This document shows positions 1 to 12,703 of a DNA stretch of 64,000 nt, piece by piece. The notes below the pieces were generated by a model. That model saw only the letters and a list, made by a program, of their open reading frames with translations. It was not told where the DNA came from and did not search any database. Every line of letters begins with the position of its first letter. The first letter of the stretch is position 1. The DNA is from Acanthosoma haemorrhoidale (Eukaryota; Arthropoda; Insecta; Hemiptera; Acanthosomatidae), in assembly GCA_930367205.1 (NCBI GenBank), contig OV884009.1, positions 38,201,841-38,265,840 of the forward strand. Reading direction: 5' to 3'. The position numbers were made by a program, and so were the translations under genes.

Positions 1-169
1 CCAATATTTGTATTTAAAAAAAAAAGAAGAAGAAAAGTAATGAGAAGAGCCTGAATGAGAAAGATATGAAGAAAAAATAACAGGTGTATCTGGATTATAA
101 CTATTATATGTAGGTTCACCGTAAGTAAATTAATTATAAAAGCTATAATATCAGATAATTAATACATAC

Positions 170-3100
170 CATCATGACTAAAGGCTAAAGATGTCACGGC
201 AGTAGGGTATTTATGAAACTGACATAATCTCTTTTTGTTAAAACCATCCCAAATGTTAACATATCCATCACTTCCTCCAGTGGCAAAAGTGTTATATCCA
301 TGGTGGAAACTGGAAAAAAACAAAAACAGTTTATTAAAGCCTTACAATGCAACTGTAACATGCTGGGTAATGGCAGGGATAGGCTTTAACCTTTTTGCTT
401 TTAAGAGTCAACAGAGAATATTGGCGAGCGACGAGCGCCATTAATTTTATCAAGGTAAATTTATACTTCAATAGTTAACAATAATACATATATATTGTTA
501 TGGATTTATCTAATTTGATTAATTTAAATTTATCTGAGGTTTATAGGTTCTTGTTAGTATAAAAAGCATATGTAGCAAGATTTAGATAGCCAACCCCTGG
601 GTAACATTTTCCGCCTCAATAGTACCTGTATACAAAATAAACCAACTACCCCCTACCCCAATGGCTCTTGAAAAGTGAATCAGTCTGCTTGGGATGTTAT
701 TAAGATCCTTTATAGCCTTGTAAAACTTTTTTAGCCTTTTGAGACTATCATAAGCATTTTTTAAGTTTGTACACAGATAGTAGGTTGATAATATATATCA
801 TAGATACTATTAGTCCAGTAAAATGGTACATTTTACCTTGCATCAGATAAGGTAGTTCTGATTTTTTGATATGTGGCATGTGATAAATGTCTAATGATAA
901 ATCCAAGTTATCGACCTCGACAGACCTCCGGATCACCTAAGATTTAGATTTAGATGATCACGCAATTCAGAATTATATTCAGGTTTTTTCAGAGATCAAA
1001 GGTATTATTTATTTTTTTTTCAGCTATCCGTAGCATTAAAAACAGCAAAAAAAATAAAAATCGATTATTATTTATGAACAGCTTTTCACAATGTTGGAAA
1101 AACACAAAAGGTGAAATGAAATAATTTTTTGGGATAAATTCATTGATTATCCTATATTATACATAATCATCAATATCTAACTACAAATCATCATAAATTA
1201 ATGTAATTATAGCAAGATTAATTTATAATATTACCTTATACTGTTAACAGGAAAAATCCTCTCCATTCCATCTTCTTTTATTCTATGACACTTAAAAGCA
1301 TACTTTTTCTTTTGAATGTCTGGTCTTGAATCTAAATATTCAACAGCAACTCTTCCTTCAATGCTGCTTAATGCGAAGCCCTAATCAAATAATAAGATAA
1401 TTCAGAAAAGGCAAGAAGAAAAATAACATTCATGTGCATAATGTGCCCTGTGCACCTAGAATTTATTTTTTTATTATTATTGATATTGAGATTTGGTTGG
1501 AAAAGATACATTATATTTCTCACTCAAAAATGTTTCTAAACCAAAATGAAAATTTAAGCTACTGTCAGAAAAAATACTTAGGGCCAGAATGCATTATTTT
1601 TTAAAAACAGTTTCTAAATCATTTTTTAAACTTTCTAACCTTTGTTTTCTAACTTGACCCTTTTTTTCTATCTAATTTTATTGTCTCCTATCACAACAGT
1701 TTTTGCCAATCCCAAGGTTTTCCAGGAGCCTAAACTTTGTGAACACAACTGTTCCGTCCAAAGCAATGTCAATTTGACTTATCATTCAGTATTGCATATG
1801 GTTTTTCACGCTAAATAAATAGGTTGCATCATGAGACATTCTAACTTTGCTGGCAAAAATGAAAGTCCAGTTTTGTGGACAGGATAGCTGAGAAGAGAAG
1901 AGATTAACTGCTACAGCTGCAATCATTTATTGTGCAACTGTTGTCATAAAGTTATTTACTATCATGCAAAAGGAGAGGCTAGGCTGGCCAGCATCCTAAA
2001 AAATGGAAGCTCTCCATTTAGCTTAAATAAAATAAGCTATGATTAACTCAATTTTAATTTTTATTTTAGTTAATTTTTTCGAGTAAACACAACGGGGAAC
2101 CAATTATTTTTTGAGGATTCCAATCAATGGCAATAAAAAAAAAAACTCATCTATGTTGGGAATTCAATAACATTTGTTGAGTTATATGTTTACTTGACTT
2201 ATAAAGGTTAACACTAAAAGGATGGCCCAAATGACGTTTTGAGACTTTAAACTGATTTTTCAGTAGCTTAACATTTTTTTTTTGTAACATAACTTTTTGA
2301 GTTTGTTTATTTTAATTATAAAAGTATTAAAATGAAGAAAAATTAAAAAAAAAATGTTATTTACATTTACTATAAGCAGGTATACCTAGAAGGACAGGAA
2401 AGGGTCATTTGACCCTCTAAATAAAAACAAATTTTTCATTCTTTTAAAAATATAATTGATTCTTTTGTTATGGATTTCAGGAAATCCAGACAATGCAGTA
2501 GTGTCTTTTTAGCTAGAATCACCTACTACCAGATTTTTTCTGGAAATACAATACTGCATTGAAATTGGAAAAATACCAATCCCTTATTTTTTCCATTTAA
2601 GTTTGTTTTTAGTTTTGTTAAAGAAAACATCAATATGGGTAAAAAAATTCATAAAACTCAGAAGAAGCATCTAAAGATGAAATTGTTTCTGAAGAAGTAT
2701 TATGTTTCTGTAGCCGAAAGTATTCTGTTATACTTAAGACAAGGAACTGGTCGTTCATGTAGTTTATAATATCCTGGATATAGCTGCTATGAATGAATTC
2801 TTAGATTCTGTAGAAATAAGCAACAAATGAAAAAATAAGAATACTGGTGGAAATTCAATCCTCTTATGGAACAACTGAAGAAATCCCTGAAGCTATTCCA
2901 ATTACCCCACAAAGGCCATAAAAAAAAGATGCCAAACTCGAAAAAAAATTATTGCGGAAAATGTGATGCAAAAGTTATATAGTATAGTAAATGTGTAAAT
3001 AATTAATTTTTTTATTATTAGAATAATTATTGTCAGGTTTTAAATTTAATTTTTCATCATCTAAAAATGTGAAATTCTGTTTGTTCTGTGTTTATAAATA

Positions 3101-6100
3101 ATATAAAATATAAACTTTGTTAAATCAATATATTTTTTAAATAATTATTTCAACCTTAACTATTAAAACTCATCATTTATTATACTTTCAAATGTATTAA
3201 AATAATAATAAAAACAAATAAAAATAGAATTTAGAATAAAGAGTATAAAAAAAAGATGGTGGGTCTAATGACCTGGTCCCATCCTAGATAAGTAAATACG
3301 GAATAATTTACCCTCTAGTGTTAAGCTAAAGTATAAAAACATTTAAATTGAGATTTTTTAAAAGAATAAATAAGAGTTAATACTGAATAGAAATCTTACT
3401 GATTTATGTTAACGATTACTTAATTAATAACATGTCGCTCCTAAAAATGTTGATTTTTTCACCCTTCTTGGTCAACTTAAAAATATAATTATTCACAGGG
3501 CAATCACTGAAAAACCTGCATAGTTGTTAAGCTCAATCAGTTTTATTTTTATAAGTAACTAAAACGATGAGTTTTTGTTGTTAGGTTAGGCTTAAATTTA
3601 AATTGTAATGGGATGTTTAATTTTTACTATAATTATGTGGATGATGTTTAGCCACATAATGTATAATAATATATATACATATATATTTAATACCAATTCC
3701 TCTCCCAAAAAATACATTGATTTCCCATGGCTGACCATCTATCTATCCTCTTAATAGTAACTGAAACATTTTTTTTTTTTGGAGTTTTAATTTAAGTACC
3801 TGTCTGTTGGGAAAACATCTAATACACCTAGTCTGGTACTTCAAGCTGGATTCTCTTCTTTGAAGAACATACCCTGAGTTCCGCAAATCCCAAACAAAAA
3901 CTTTTCTCTCTTTTGTTCCAACAACAAATTTTTCTCCACAGATTCCCATAGTATAAACCTATTGACAACAAAATATTTTCTTTATGTAGTAAAATTTTTT
4001 AAAAATTGTAAATACTTTAATTCTAATTTCCTCTATTGTAATTTATTAATAATTAATTAAAACTATTTCCTGATTGATAATAAAAAATATACCACTCAAT
4101 AAATTGGTTGATAGATCTGTATGGCAGAATAGTTGTGGAGCCCACTGAAAATTTTCTAATTCATCAAATAATCAACTAATGCTTTTAAATAACAGGATTA
4201 TGTTTAGTGGATAGAAAACTTCTAATTATCCTGGAACATCTTTTAGGAGTCAGAAGAAAGATGACAAGTACACAGGTTGAATGTCCAGAATGATAATATG
4301 TACCAATTTAAAGAGAACGAGGCCCCTAACATTTCTTCCTCTTACACTAACATACTAGTACCAGTGAATACTGTTTATGAAATATTTTAATCTAAAGCCA
4401 TTTCTTCGGAAGTTCAAATTATAATATTTCAACAACTATAACTGTTAGAAATATAGAACAAGTGAAAAGTATATTCAGAATATTATCCTTTTTAAAATGA
4501 TATACAAACGAACATCTGCTTTTGAGATACAATAAATGGTGCACTAAACGCTAGTCATTTTGAAAAGAAAATAGAAACAAAATAAACCTTAATTCAAAGG
4601 AAATAACAAATTTTTTATGACAATTTTCCAAGTGAATTGTTAAGAAATAAACTTTAGATATTATTTAATGGGGTAAGTCATAAAAAATGACCAATTTTTT
4701 TTTCTTGGCAATTATAATCCACTGATCGGCTTTATTAGTTTTTCAAATTCAATTAAGGTTTATATCACTTTAATCCCTAGATTTTACTAAATGAATTTGT
4801 AAACAAAATGAGCTCGTCTTGCCTTCAGTTTTGTCTTAGTAGTCAGTTAAACAACATGACACTAAAATTTGAAGAGGATGCTCTTTCTGAACGGGCACTG
4901 AGCAGATGGTACTAGAAATTTGAAACTGGTGAGATCAGTCTTGAGAAGAAAGAGGGTTCTGGACTAAAATCATCATTCGATAGGGAAGCTCTGTGGGAAT
5001 CTGTTGAGGCAGACCCAACAAAAAAAGTAGTCTGGAATTGGCAAGAGAGCTTGGAGTTTGCCAATCCACCTGCTTACTTGGGAAAAGTGAATCACTCAAG
5101 AGTGGTTCCCTATGAGTTGACCACTGAGCAGGGAAGACGTTGAGTAGAAATTTGTCAACAACTTTTGAAAAGCACAAATGACCATCGCTTCATTAAAAGA
5201 GCTGTTATTTGCGATGAAAAGTGGATATATTGGAGCAACGATAAGACCAAGAAATAATGGTTAGACTGCAATCAGCCTGCTGTGTCAGTCACTAAGCAAG
5301 GGTGATTCGAAAAAAAGACAATGCTCCCTATATTTTGGAATTATGAAGGCATAATTCATTCAGAAGGTCGAACCATTGATTTTTATAGTGATCAATTACA
5401 AAGAATGTATGATGTTGTGACCCAGCTCCAGGATTAATAAATAGAAATCAGGGTTTGTTTCAACCAGATAACGCCTGACCACACACTTCTCGTTACACAT
5501 AACAACAATTTTCAGAACTGGATGGGATTTAGCATCTCCTTCACCCTTCTTACAGTTAGGACTTAGCACCTTCTGAATACCATCTGTTCCAGTCAATGCC
5601 TCACCAGGACATCTGCAAGGAAAAATCTTCAATTCTCTGGACGAAGGTTCAATTCTTCCGTTCAAAACACAGAGTGGTATTGTGAAGGAATCTGACAGCT
5701 ATGCTTAAGATGGTAACAAACCATAGAACACAACTGTATATACTTTGAATATTAAAACAAATTGTGTTATAATTTATTTTTAAATTAGTGAGAAAAACGG
5801 TAATTTTTTATGAGTCATCCCATTATTATTTTGATAGAGAATAAAATAAAAAAATTTCCCATTAATGAATTAAACAAATGGAATGGCTTTATTTTCATCT
5901 AGCTCTAAAATATCAGTTTGCTGTGAATTAGACATTTGCTTAATTTTACAAAAAACAAAACAATTGTTGACTAGCACATGGCACCAATATTACCTAGGTG
6001 TCATCAGTTGTCCATACGTTAAAAAAACATATTTTTAGTTTATAATTTATTATCACGAATAAACAAAACATTGTTTCATTATCTTTCCTTCAGGAGAGAC

Positions 6101-8980
6101 AAATGACATTTTAGATTATATAGATACCTTATCTGGTTGCATAAAAGTTCCAACACAACGATTAGTACGAGGATCCCACATTTTTACAAGGGTATCCCAA
6201 CTTCCTGTTAAGATACAATTTAGATCAGGACAGTTCTCAACTACTTTGATAGGTCGCTCATGGGTGCCAATTATAGATTCTAAAAAAACATAATGTAATG
6301 GTATTTTAAATGATTTATATTATTTTATTTAAAATAGTTAAAAACAAACAGTAATATAAGATTATAATTGGTGACTTGTTCCAGGAGGGGTCAAACATTT
6401 ACATTGGTGCAAAACCATATGTTCTTAATATGTAAATGGGTGAAGGGGAGAAGCTGTCATTATGTCCTGTATATGATCCAAATATTGACCAATGATGTTC
6501 TTCAGAAGCTGCTGGATTGCTTTCACTTCAGAGAGTCAGCAGACTATAATATAGCAGGTTAAAGAGACAATAAATAGACTACAACTTTGTTTGGCAGGAA
6601 CATATCTTTTTCCTATCTTGATAACCTTGATCGGTCATCATAAATTCATAGTCCATTCCATAACTGACAATTTTTTTAGGTTTTGTAATTGTTATTTGTG
6701 ACTGAATCGGTTTTTGTCTTTCAACAAATAAATGTATAATAATTTCAAAAAGTGATTCAATCACATTAGTAACACCAACCTGTTTGGGTATTAAGTTCAA
6801 ATGTTTTCAGCACATTATCGAGGCCTCCACTATAGACATGTATAGAATCCTAAAACACGCAAAAAAAAAATGTACGATAATAAATGTAATGCAACAACTA
6901 ACACAATAAAATAATTCAAGTAAAAAAATTTGTTTTAAATCAATCTTTATTAATCTAGCTCCTGTTTGAAATTTAAATTATTTAATACAATACCATTATT
7001 AATTAAAGTAAAACCCACAGAAAGACATATTTTGAAAAGATAAGGTCTAACTAGCTCTTATAGTTGGTATGGAAAGAATTGAGATCTACCATAATAAATT
7101 ATTACTTTAGTTTATGGAATGGATTTGATATGCTTTTAATCAAGTAGCTATTTATTTCCCTCATGAGGCCGAGACCCCATATAAGCTATCTATATTTGAA
7201 AAAATATCTCGTGAAAGCCTTAGCTGATTCTTAAATCAAAACCCAGATGTACATAGCTTTCAATTACAATAACAACTAGCACCTGCCATTCACCAAGACC
7301 TCTTGCCCTAGATGGAACAGTCTCTTCCTCATGGTCTCCTGGTTCCAGCAGACCCATCATAAGCCTGCCTTAATCCTTTTTTAGGATCCATTCTATGAAG
7401 GATATATAAACCATCAGAGCATTTCCACCTTTATGGTATCAATCAATATGGTTTAGGCTTCTTAGCTTTTGATTTTTCCTTATTGGTATGGGTGACCTTC
7501 TTTTAATGGGTCATATGTTATTCTAATTTCAACATGTGTATTCCTCCCCTAAATATTTGGTCCACGTCAGTCAGGCCCATTTATTACCACTGGGGATAAC
7601 AGACAGTATATACAGTAATTTTGTGTTTCCAGGAAAGTGAGAATAAGCTTTCTATTTCTTAAGGTAGGAAATAAGACTGCACAGTACTTATTAGCTCCAC
7701 TTAGTCTAACGCAGATATCACCTGCTAATGCATTTCTAAGGTATTTTAACTAATTAATTGTTTCTAAGTTGTACTAACTCAGCTGCATGCTTCTGAATCA
7801 ATGATTCCTTCTAGTGATCACCAATATATTCCGTTTTCTCCTTTGATATCTTGAGCACTTGAGATGCAGGGCCTTTTTTCAATTCCTGTATTAATTCATC
7901 TCTTACCACTGCTGCTGTAATAATGGTGACATCGTTCACTAAAGTCAAATACTAGAATTTTTTTTTGTTGTAAAAATCCATGAAGAGTGTCATTAAGATA
8001 CTCCAGATGGTCATATATAAATACAAGTTAAAAAAGCAGTGATGATATGGTTTCTTAGGTTGACCAACCACAAGAAATTCTATATACCATCTGGAAGTCT
8101 ACATTTAATTTGTCAACAAACTGCATTTTTATATCTTCAGCTCTAATCCTTTCAGTTAACTTGTAAATCTTGGAGAAACACCTTCCACAAAATTTTGTGA
8201 GATAAGAGTATTTAGGATCATCAGCAAGTTGACATCGATGAAGCAGTTGGTAAATCCTATAGCAAGGACCCATCTAGCTTAGTACGTTTCCAGGAGGTGG
8301 ACTGGGGCAGCAGGTTTTAAAGGATCAGGAACATTACAGGAAAAAATAAATATTGTGATTCTAGCAGGATTCAAGCCATTTCTCAGTGCTTTTTGGAGAC
8401 AACATTCAATATATTATTATTTAAGATTTGAATTATAGGTTAAATATTTTCATTTCAATATTGCTATATATAATTTCAGGGGGAGGGGATGTGACATATA
8501 ATCGATTGGGTAAGTGTTACCAAAGCAGGTTTTTCAGTTGATGAGATTTATTATTAATAATGATCTCATTGTATTGTTCACAAATAAAATTGGTTTAACA
8601 TTAGTTTATATTATCATTATGATTTTTTTTTTTACATAACTATTATAAAAAAAAATATAGAGATTACATGGTAATAAATATGTTGTCCATATTTCAAAAG
8701 TAGTTTATAGCTTAATAATACTTCAATAATATAAATATTCATAAATACTCTTTTAGTCAGATTTAGCCAATCTCAGTACCTGAAAACAAACATCCAAGAC
8801 AGGTGCCGAATGGTAGTATTTGGCACGCAAAGAATTACTTTGAATGTGCATCAGAGAGACTGATTTATCCCATGACGAGACTAGCAGAAATTGAGATGCA
8901 TTTGGAGCAAATTTAACGCATGATATTGGATCCGGAGAGAAATAATTCAAATGGAATTCCCCTCTTGTTTCAGTAGGCAT
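170..8980 (-). CDS. bub3: Mitotic checkpoint protein BUB3 (WD40), 3' end outside window
   Basis: Six coding exons read from right to left: 8780-8980, 6780-6849, 6128-6279, 3800-3958, 1235-1380 and 170-309. All have GT-AG borders and keep one frame (289 codons plus one base; human BUB3 is 328 aa). The product begins [13 protein letters not shown] and follows BUB3 closely: [17 protein letters not shown], then [76 protein letters not shown], and [15 protein letters not shown]. These are successive WD40 blades. BUB3 is known to bind GLEBS motifs of BUB1 and BUBR1 at kinetochores and to support the spindle checkpoint. The donor at 169 shows that a terminal exon (about 40 residues expected) lies left of base 1. 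An acceptor-like TTTTTTTAG ends three bases before the ATG, so an untranslated leader exon is likely upstream. Introns hold transposon relics; the coding sequence shows no break. Confidence 0.95.
310..1234. other. bub3 intron 5, no further gene seen
   Basis: AT-rich intron between bub3 exons 5 and 6. The short ORFs here are antisense shadows or chance ORFs. I see no recognisable repeat or coding motif. Confidence 0.6.
2208..3324 (+). mobile_element. Decayed piggyBac-like transposon in bub3 intron 4
   Basis: The element is bounded by TTAA at 2208-2211 and 3321-3324, the target duplication typical of piggyBac. Its ends form a short inverted repeat (CACTAAAAGG on the left, CACTAGAGGG on the complement of the right). 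A perfect palindrome GGGTCATTTGACCC lies at 2402-2415, and a similar GGTCTAATGACC at 3263-3274. Translation with frame breaks gives [14 protein letters not shown] near 2780-2820, resembling the piggyBac block in which a DIAG/DVAG-type helix follows a TRRW segment. Near 2925-2990 comes [13 protein letters not shown] followed by another Cys, resembling the C-terminal cysteine-rich finger. Stops and frameshifts are frequent and most of the transposase is missing (about 1.1 kb against about 2.4 kb for a full element), so it is inactive. Confidence 0.75.
4668..5823 (+). mobile_element. Decayed mariner-family transposon in bub3 intron 3
   Basis: Inverted ends lie next to TA dinucleotides: ATGGGGTAAGTCATAAAAAA on the left and ATGGGATGACTCATAAAAAA on the complement of the right. 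The length of about 1.16 kb fits mariner elements (about 1.3 kb). Reading across frames from about 4860 gives [19 protein letters not shown], an HTH-like ELARELGV block, a catalytic-core piece [12 protein letters not shown] (5205-5240), [13 protein letters not shown] (5330-5370) and a C-terminal [14 protein letters not shown] block near 5615-5650. These follow the order of the mariner transposase (paired-like HTH, then DDD core). Many stops and shifts make it a pseudogene. Confidence 0.85.
7260..8330 (-). other. Possible retroelement-derived stretch in bub3 intron 1
   Basis: This part of intron 1 is less AT-rich than its surroundings. It holds a 72-codon minus-strand ORF at 8055-8273 containing [20 protein letters not shown], continuing with breaks to about 7300. 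It reads like old coding sequence, but I could not match any family. A LINE or other retroelement relic is the likeliest explanation by context. Confidence 0.25.
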
Positions 8981-9186
8981 AATCTAAAAAAAATAATAAA
9001 ATATATATATATACATAATGTAAATGAAAATGCTGTTTCAGCACCTTCTCTGGGATTTCATAGTTCAAATTTTTATTATACTGCTTCACAAAAATATTTC
9101 ATCACCATCATAATCTTCAAATAAATTTATAAAAATACTTTTTCTTGGAAAATTTATTATATCATGTTATTTATACTTTATTATTA

Positions 9187-9336
9187 ATTATTGGTTAAGG
9201 AGAAAAAAATAGTGTAAGAGACCAAGGGTGGTATTCCCAGGGATGGCTCAATTAGAAAGTGTCTAAATGGCAATCAGAAGGTCCCAGGTCAGAATTCAAG
9301 TGTTTTCACACACTATTTTCTCTTTAACCAATAATT
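9187..9336. repeat. Foldback element with a tRNA-like core
   Basis: About 29 bp at 9187-9217 (ATTGGTTAAGGAGAAAAAAA and on) is repeated in inverted form at about 9308-9336 (complement ATTGGTTAAAGAGAAAATAG). Between the arms is a tRNA-like stretch: GGATGGCTCAATTAGAAAG resembles an A box, and GGTCAGAATTC at 9287-9297 resembles a degenerate B box (GGTTCRANNCC). The core resembles the complement of the SINE-like copy at 38.9 kb. It lies just upstream of bub3. Confidence 0.5.
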
Positions 9337-9649
9337 ATTTAAATTTTCACTCAAGAGATTAAATACCACACCAAATAACTATTAATGTATGTTGAATATA
9401 ATTAGAGACCAGTGACCTCAAAGATCAATGATATAATATTTAGAGTTTATAAATATATAATTCTATTAAAGAACACTTAAATTTTATTATGCGTAAGTAA
9501 TTCTGTATCGAACCAACCAATAAAATAATAATATTTGATATCAAAGTATCATATTTTTATTATATTTTATATGTTTGTAGAACCTATCAAATTTAAAATT
9601 TTGTAGGGTCCAGAATATTTTAACGGCTCTGTAGTAGCGGACACAAAGT

Positions 9650-11230
9650 TAGGTGGGTTTTCACCATGTTGCTGCACTTATCCCCCAACAATCGACAGCC
9701 GGGTCAGTTCAGCCTTCAAACCACCACTAGGTAGCAGCAACATTGACTGCCCCTTGTTGCCAAATTCTCCTGTGAGGCTCGATCACATTCCCTGTCCCAG
9801 TTGTTCTCAGTCCTCCATGGTCTTTGAATGTGTTCTGTGTGTCTATTCATATTATTGTTTCCTCTCTTGTAATTTTTTTTTAATGCTATTGATCTGAAAT
9901 TTAAAAACTAACCCTACCTTGGACTTGATTTATCATTTGCGTTACAATTTAGACTGAGCTGTTTTGTGTTAGTTCTACTTATCATTATTTGGAATAAATT
10001 CCTGGGCTTTGACTCTGCTTGTTATCAGACTTCAGAATGGATCATGGAATCAACAACACCACAGGCCTCATCTTCAGGAACTCTTGTTAAAAAAGATTTG
10101 GTTTCTTAGACCAAAGGTTTTAAATGAATGTGTGGACATTTGTCGCCAATTGGCTGATCCTTCATTTTTGGGGAAAATTAATTTAAACAAAAACGGCAAG
10201 AAGTTACTGCAGAAATGTGAGGAGTACAAAGATGCTGCCAAGAACTGAAAAATTCCCTACTCCTGAAAAAAAATATATACTTTCCCCATTAATGTTACAA
10301 AAGAGAAAAACTCCAAACCAAATTAAGTGACTTCGGTAATGACGTTGTTCTCCCGTGTTTGAATTTTACGATCATTGTGAGTTTCTTACAGCCTAAAGAC
10401 TGTTACCTATTTTAAACAAAAAAAAAAATAGATTATTCAGGGAGTGAGAGATCAGTTTGAAGGTTGTTGAACAATTTTGGATTCAAATATAAAAAAAATC
10501 AAACGATGGGTGAAAAATTCCTTCTCGAAAGATCAGACATTGCTTTGTCAATTTTCTTTTTAAAAAATGCATACACCAAAGCGAGAAACGAATCCAAGAG
10601 ACTGTGTGTACCTGAACAAGACTTGGGTCAATGAGTACCATTCACGACAATACATCTGGCAAAGTTCAGATACCAAACGAGGAATAAAAGCACAAGTTGG
10701 GAAAGGCTTTATAATCTAAGGGAAAAAACCTTATAATCTGCCATGCAGGCAGTAAAAATGGGTTTTTACCGGAATGTAAGTATATATTTGGGCCAAAGTT
10801 CTCTTCAACATCATGGCAAGATAAATCAATTTTCATTCAACAAGTGGTTCACCACACAACTTTGTCCCAGCCTCGAGAAACCATTGGTTATTATAATGGA
10901 CAATGCACTGTACCACTCTGCGTTGAAAGGAAAATCTCAAATTTCCAAATGGTGAAAACAAGAGATAATTGAGTGGTTACTACATAAAAATGTGGACATC
11001 CCAGCAAACCCAACGAAGTTTTAAGATTACCCCCATACCATTGCTAATACATATGTTTTTTTTAAATAAGCCATATGGAGCGTTTAACAAATAAACCAAT
11101 CAATAATGTGACCGCAGAAGATTGGAAGAATTGTGTTCGGCACACTGAACACAACTACAAGAGGAGGACTGGGCAAAAGGAATTGTTAGGGATGATATTC
11201 TTGAACCATTCATAATTAATCTTAATTAAG
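9650..11230 (+). pseudogene. Decayed DDE transposase (IS630/Tc1-mariner superfamily type)
   Basis: Several frame-broken blocks lie in order on the plus strand. At 10009-10248 there is a helical N-terminal piece (VLNECVDICRQLADPSFLGK). Near 10605-10640 LNKTWVNEYHS stands where such transposases read LDETWVNxxH, the first catalytic D region. At 10743-10955 comes a piece ending SLEKPLVIIMDNALYHSALK, the second catalytic D-N motif with following HS, then SKW and WLLHKNVDIPANPT. Near 11100-11180 VTAEDWKNCVRHTEHNYK matches the usual C-terminal block. The DDE_3-type assignment is from these motifs only. Stops separate the blocks, so it is not functional. The 9650-9850 stretch is more GC-rich than its surroundings and could be the element's 5' part or a promoter/leader region of bub3. 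Confidence 0.65.
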
Positions 11231-12318
11231 ATAATGCATTAGATGACACAGAAGATAGTTAATTATATTTAAAAAAAGAACAATGTAAATAGCAACTGTT
11301 TGTATCTTTTCATAAAAAAAACGAACCAAAAGCGTTATTTTGGAAAAAAAAATCTATTCATATTATAATTTCTGGATTATATGTTTAAGTAAAAGTATAA
11401 TTTTTGAAAGATTATAATTAGAAAAAATATTTCTTATTGAAAATTTATAACGCCATCTTTTCATCAAATGTGTTTCAATTATTATGCTTCTGAGTTTTAA
11501 TTTTCAATTTGATTGTTGTGGTATAATTGATTATAATTTTTATTTAAGAATAGTGTAGGGATTAAAAAAGTTGGTTTGAGCAATCTGTATTTTATTACGA
11601 TAAACTGTGAAACAACTTTACCTGTTCCAAACTTTTCGTCAGTGACTGGCGAGTTAGGTTGTGGAGTGAGAGTTGGGCAATGCCGCAATTTCTCAGACCT
11701 GTCTAATTTCATGTCCGCTACTATAGCTCGAGAATCGTCTGACTTAAAGAGCAGAAATTGATATGATTTTACCCAATTCCATAAAATAACTTGATCAGAT
11801 TATTTTTAAAAAGTTTGAAGGTTTTTGGAAAACCCATAAAAAATAAAGATGTTGATTGTTACTCGGACATAAAGATGCACAGTTGTTATTAAACCTTAGA
11901 AAGGGCAGTTGTACTTCAAACTCAGGCAGTATGATAAGAAAGAGTAATAATATTGAGATCTTGATCAAAAGTAATGTTAATATAATGTGTGCGGAAATAA
12001 CTAAATCAGAAGTAATAGGGTTTCAATGATCTACCAATAATATTTGAGTGTTACCTTCATAATGGCGTTAAACTATCAATTCAGTGAAGGCAATAATAGT
12101 TGGAAGACCATCAGTGATCTGGTGAAAACATTATACACCGTTATTGACCAAAAGGATGAAGAGAGCCAGAGAAGACAATGCTGTAAATATAGTTAATCGA
12201 TTTCATGTATAATAATTTCAAATTTTGAATTGGGAATTTAGAACCAACCTGAGATATAAACTATTAAATATGTAAATAATAAATTCATTTTTGTCAAATA
12301 AAAATGTTTTATTTTTCT
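11231..12318. other. No gene recognised
   Basis: AT-rich intergenic sequence. Two overlapping short ORFs on opposite strands (11497-11712 and 11576-11761) have no recognisable motif and look like chance. Confidence 0.5.
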
Positions 12319-12367
12319 TAAATTAAAGTCTCATTTAAACTATAACATTAATTTTTAAACAAATGAT
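12319..12367 (+). repeat. Left arm of perfect 49-bp inverted repeat
   Basis: These 49 bases, starting TAAATTAAAGTCTCATTTAA, match the complement of 16399-16447 at every position by eye. Similarity stops on the outer side. On the inner side both arms run into AT dinucleotide repeats. The arms enclose about 4 kb of nested mobile DNA and may be the ends of the element into which the LTR element inserted. Confidence 0.85.
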
Positions 12368-12385
12368 TATATATATATGTATATA

Positions 12386-12565
12386 AGTTAATCTCCGGTG
12401 GTAAAGATTTGATAAAAAGAGAAAGAGGGAAACGAACTGACACACTTGGGCTCAAGAGAAAGACTAACTTTATTATTCTGACAATTCTACACATATAGGA
12501 TCATGGGTTGTTTACATCCCATGATTGTATTTATTTACAATACAGTCATACTCCTGACTTTAACT
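12386..12565 (-). repeat. LTR (3' LTR in element orientation)
   Basis: 180-bp direct repeat partner of 15197-15376. Both share GGGTTGTTTACATCC and GACTTTAACT; differences include GGTGG/GGCGG and ATACAG/ATAAAG. Minus-strand orientation is set by the coding remnants. Confidence 0.85.
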
Positions 12566-12703
12566 CCCCCCTGCCACTTTCTGACCATCCGTCGGGACTT
12601 AAAAAAATAAAAAATAATGATAACATAAAACTTATAACTAGAATGACTCACAACTCATAAAACATAATGATTCCGTACTCACAGGAAACAAGTAAGCAAA
12701 ACC

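Noticed and set aside
1..120. Last coding exon of bub3
   Set aside because: The minus-strand translation does not give the expected C-terminal BUB3 sequence, so the exon must lie left of the window.
235..444. 69-codon plus-strand ORF
   Set aside because: Antisense to bub3 exon 6 (170-309) and its intron; no motif.
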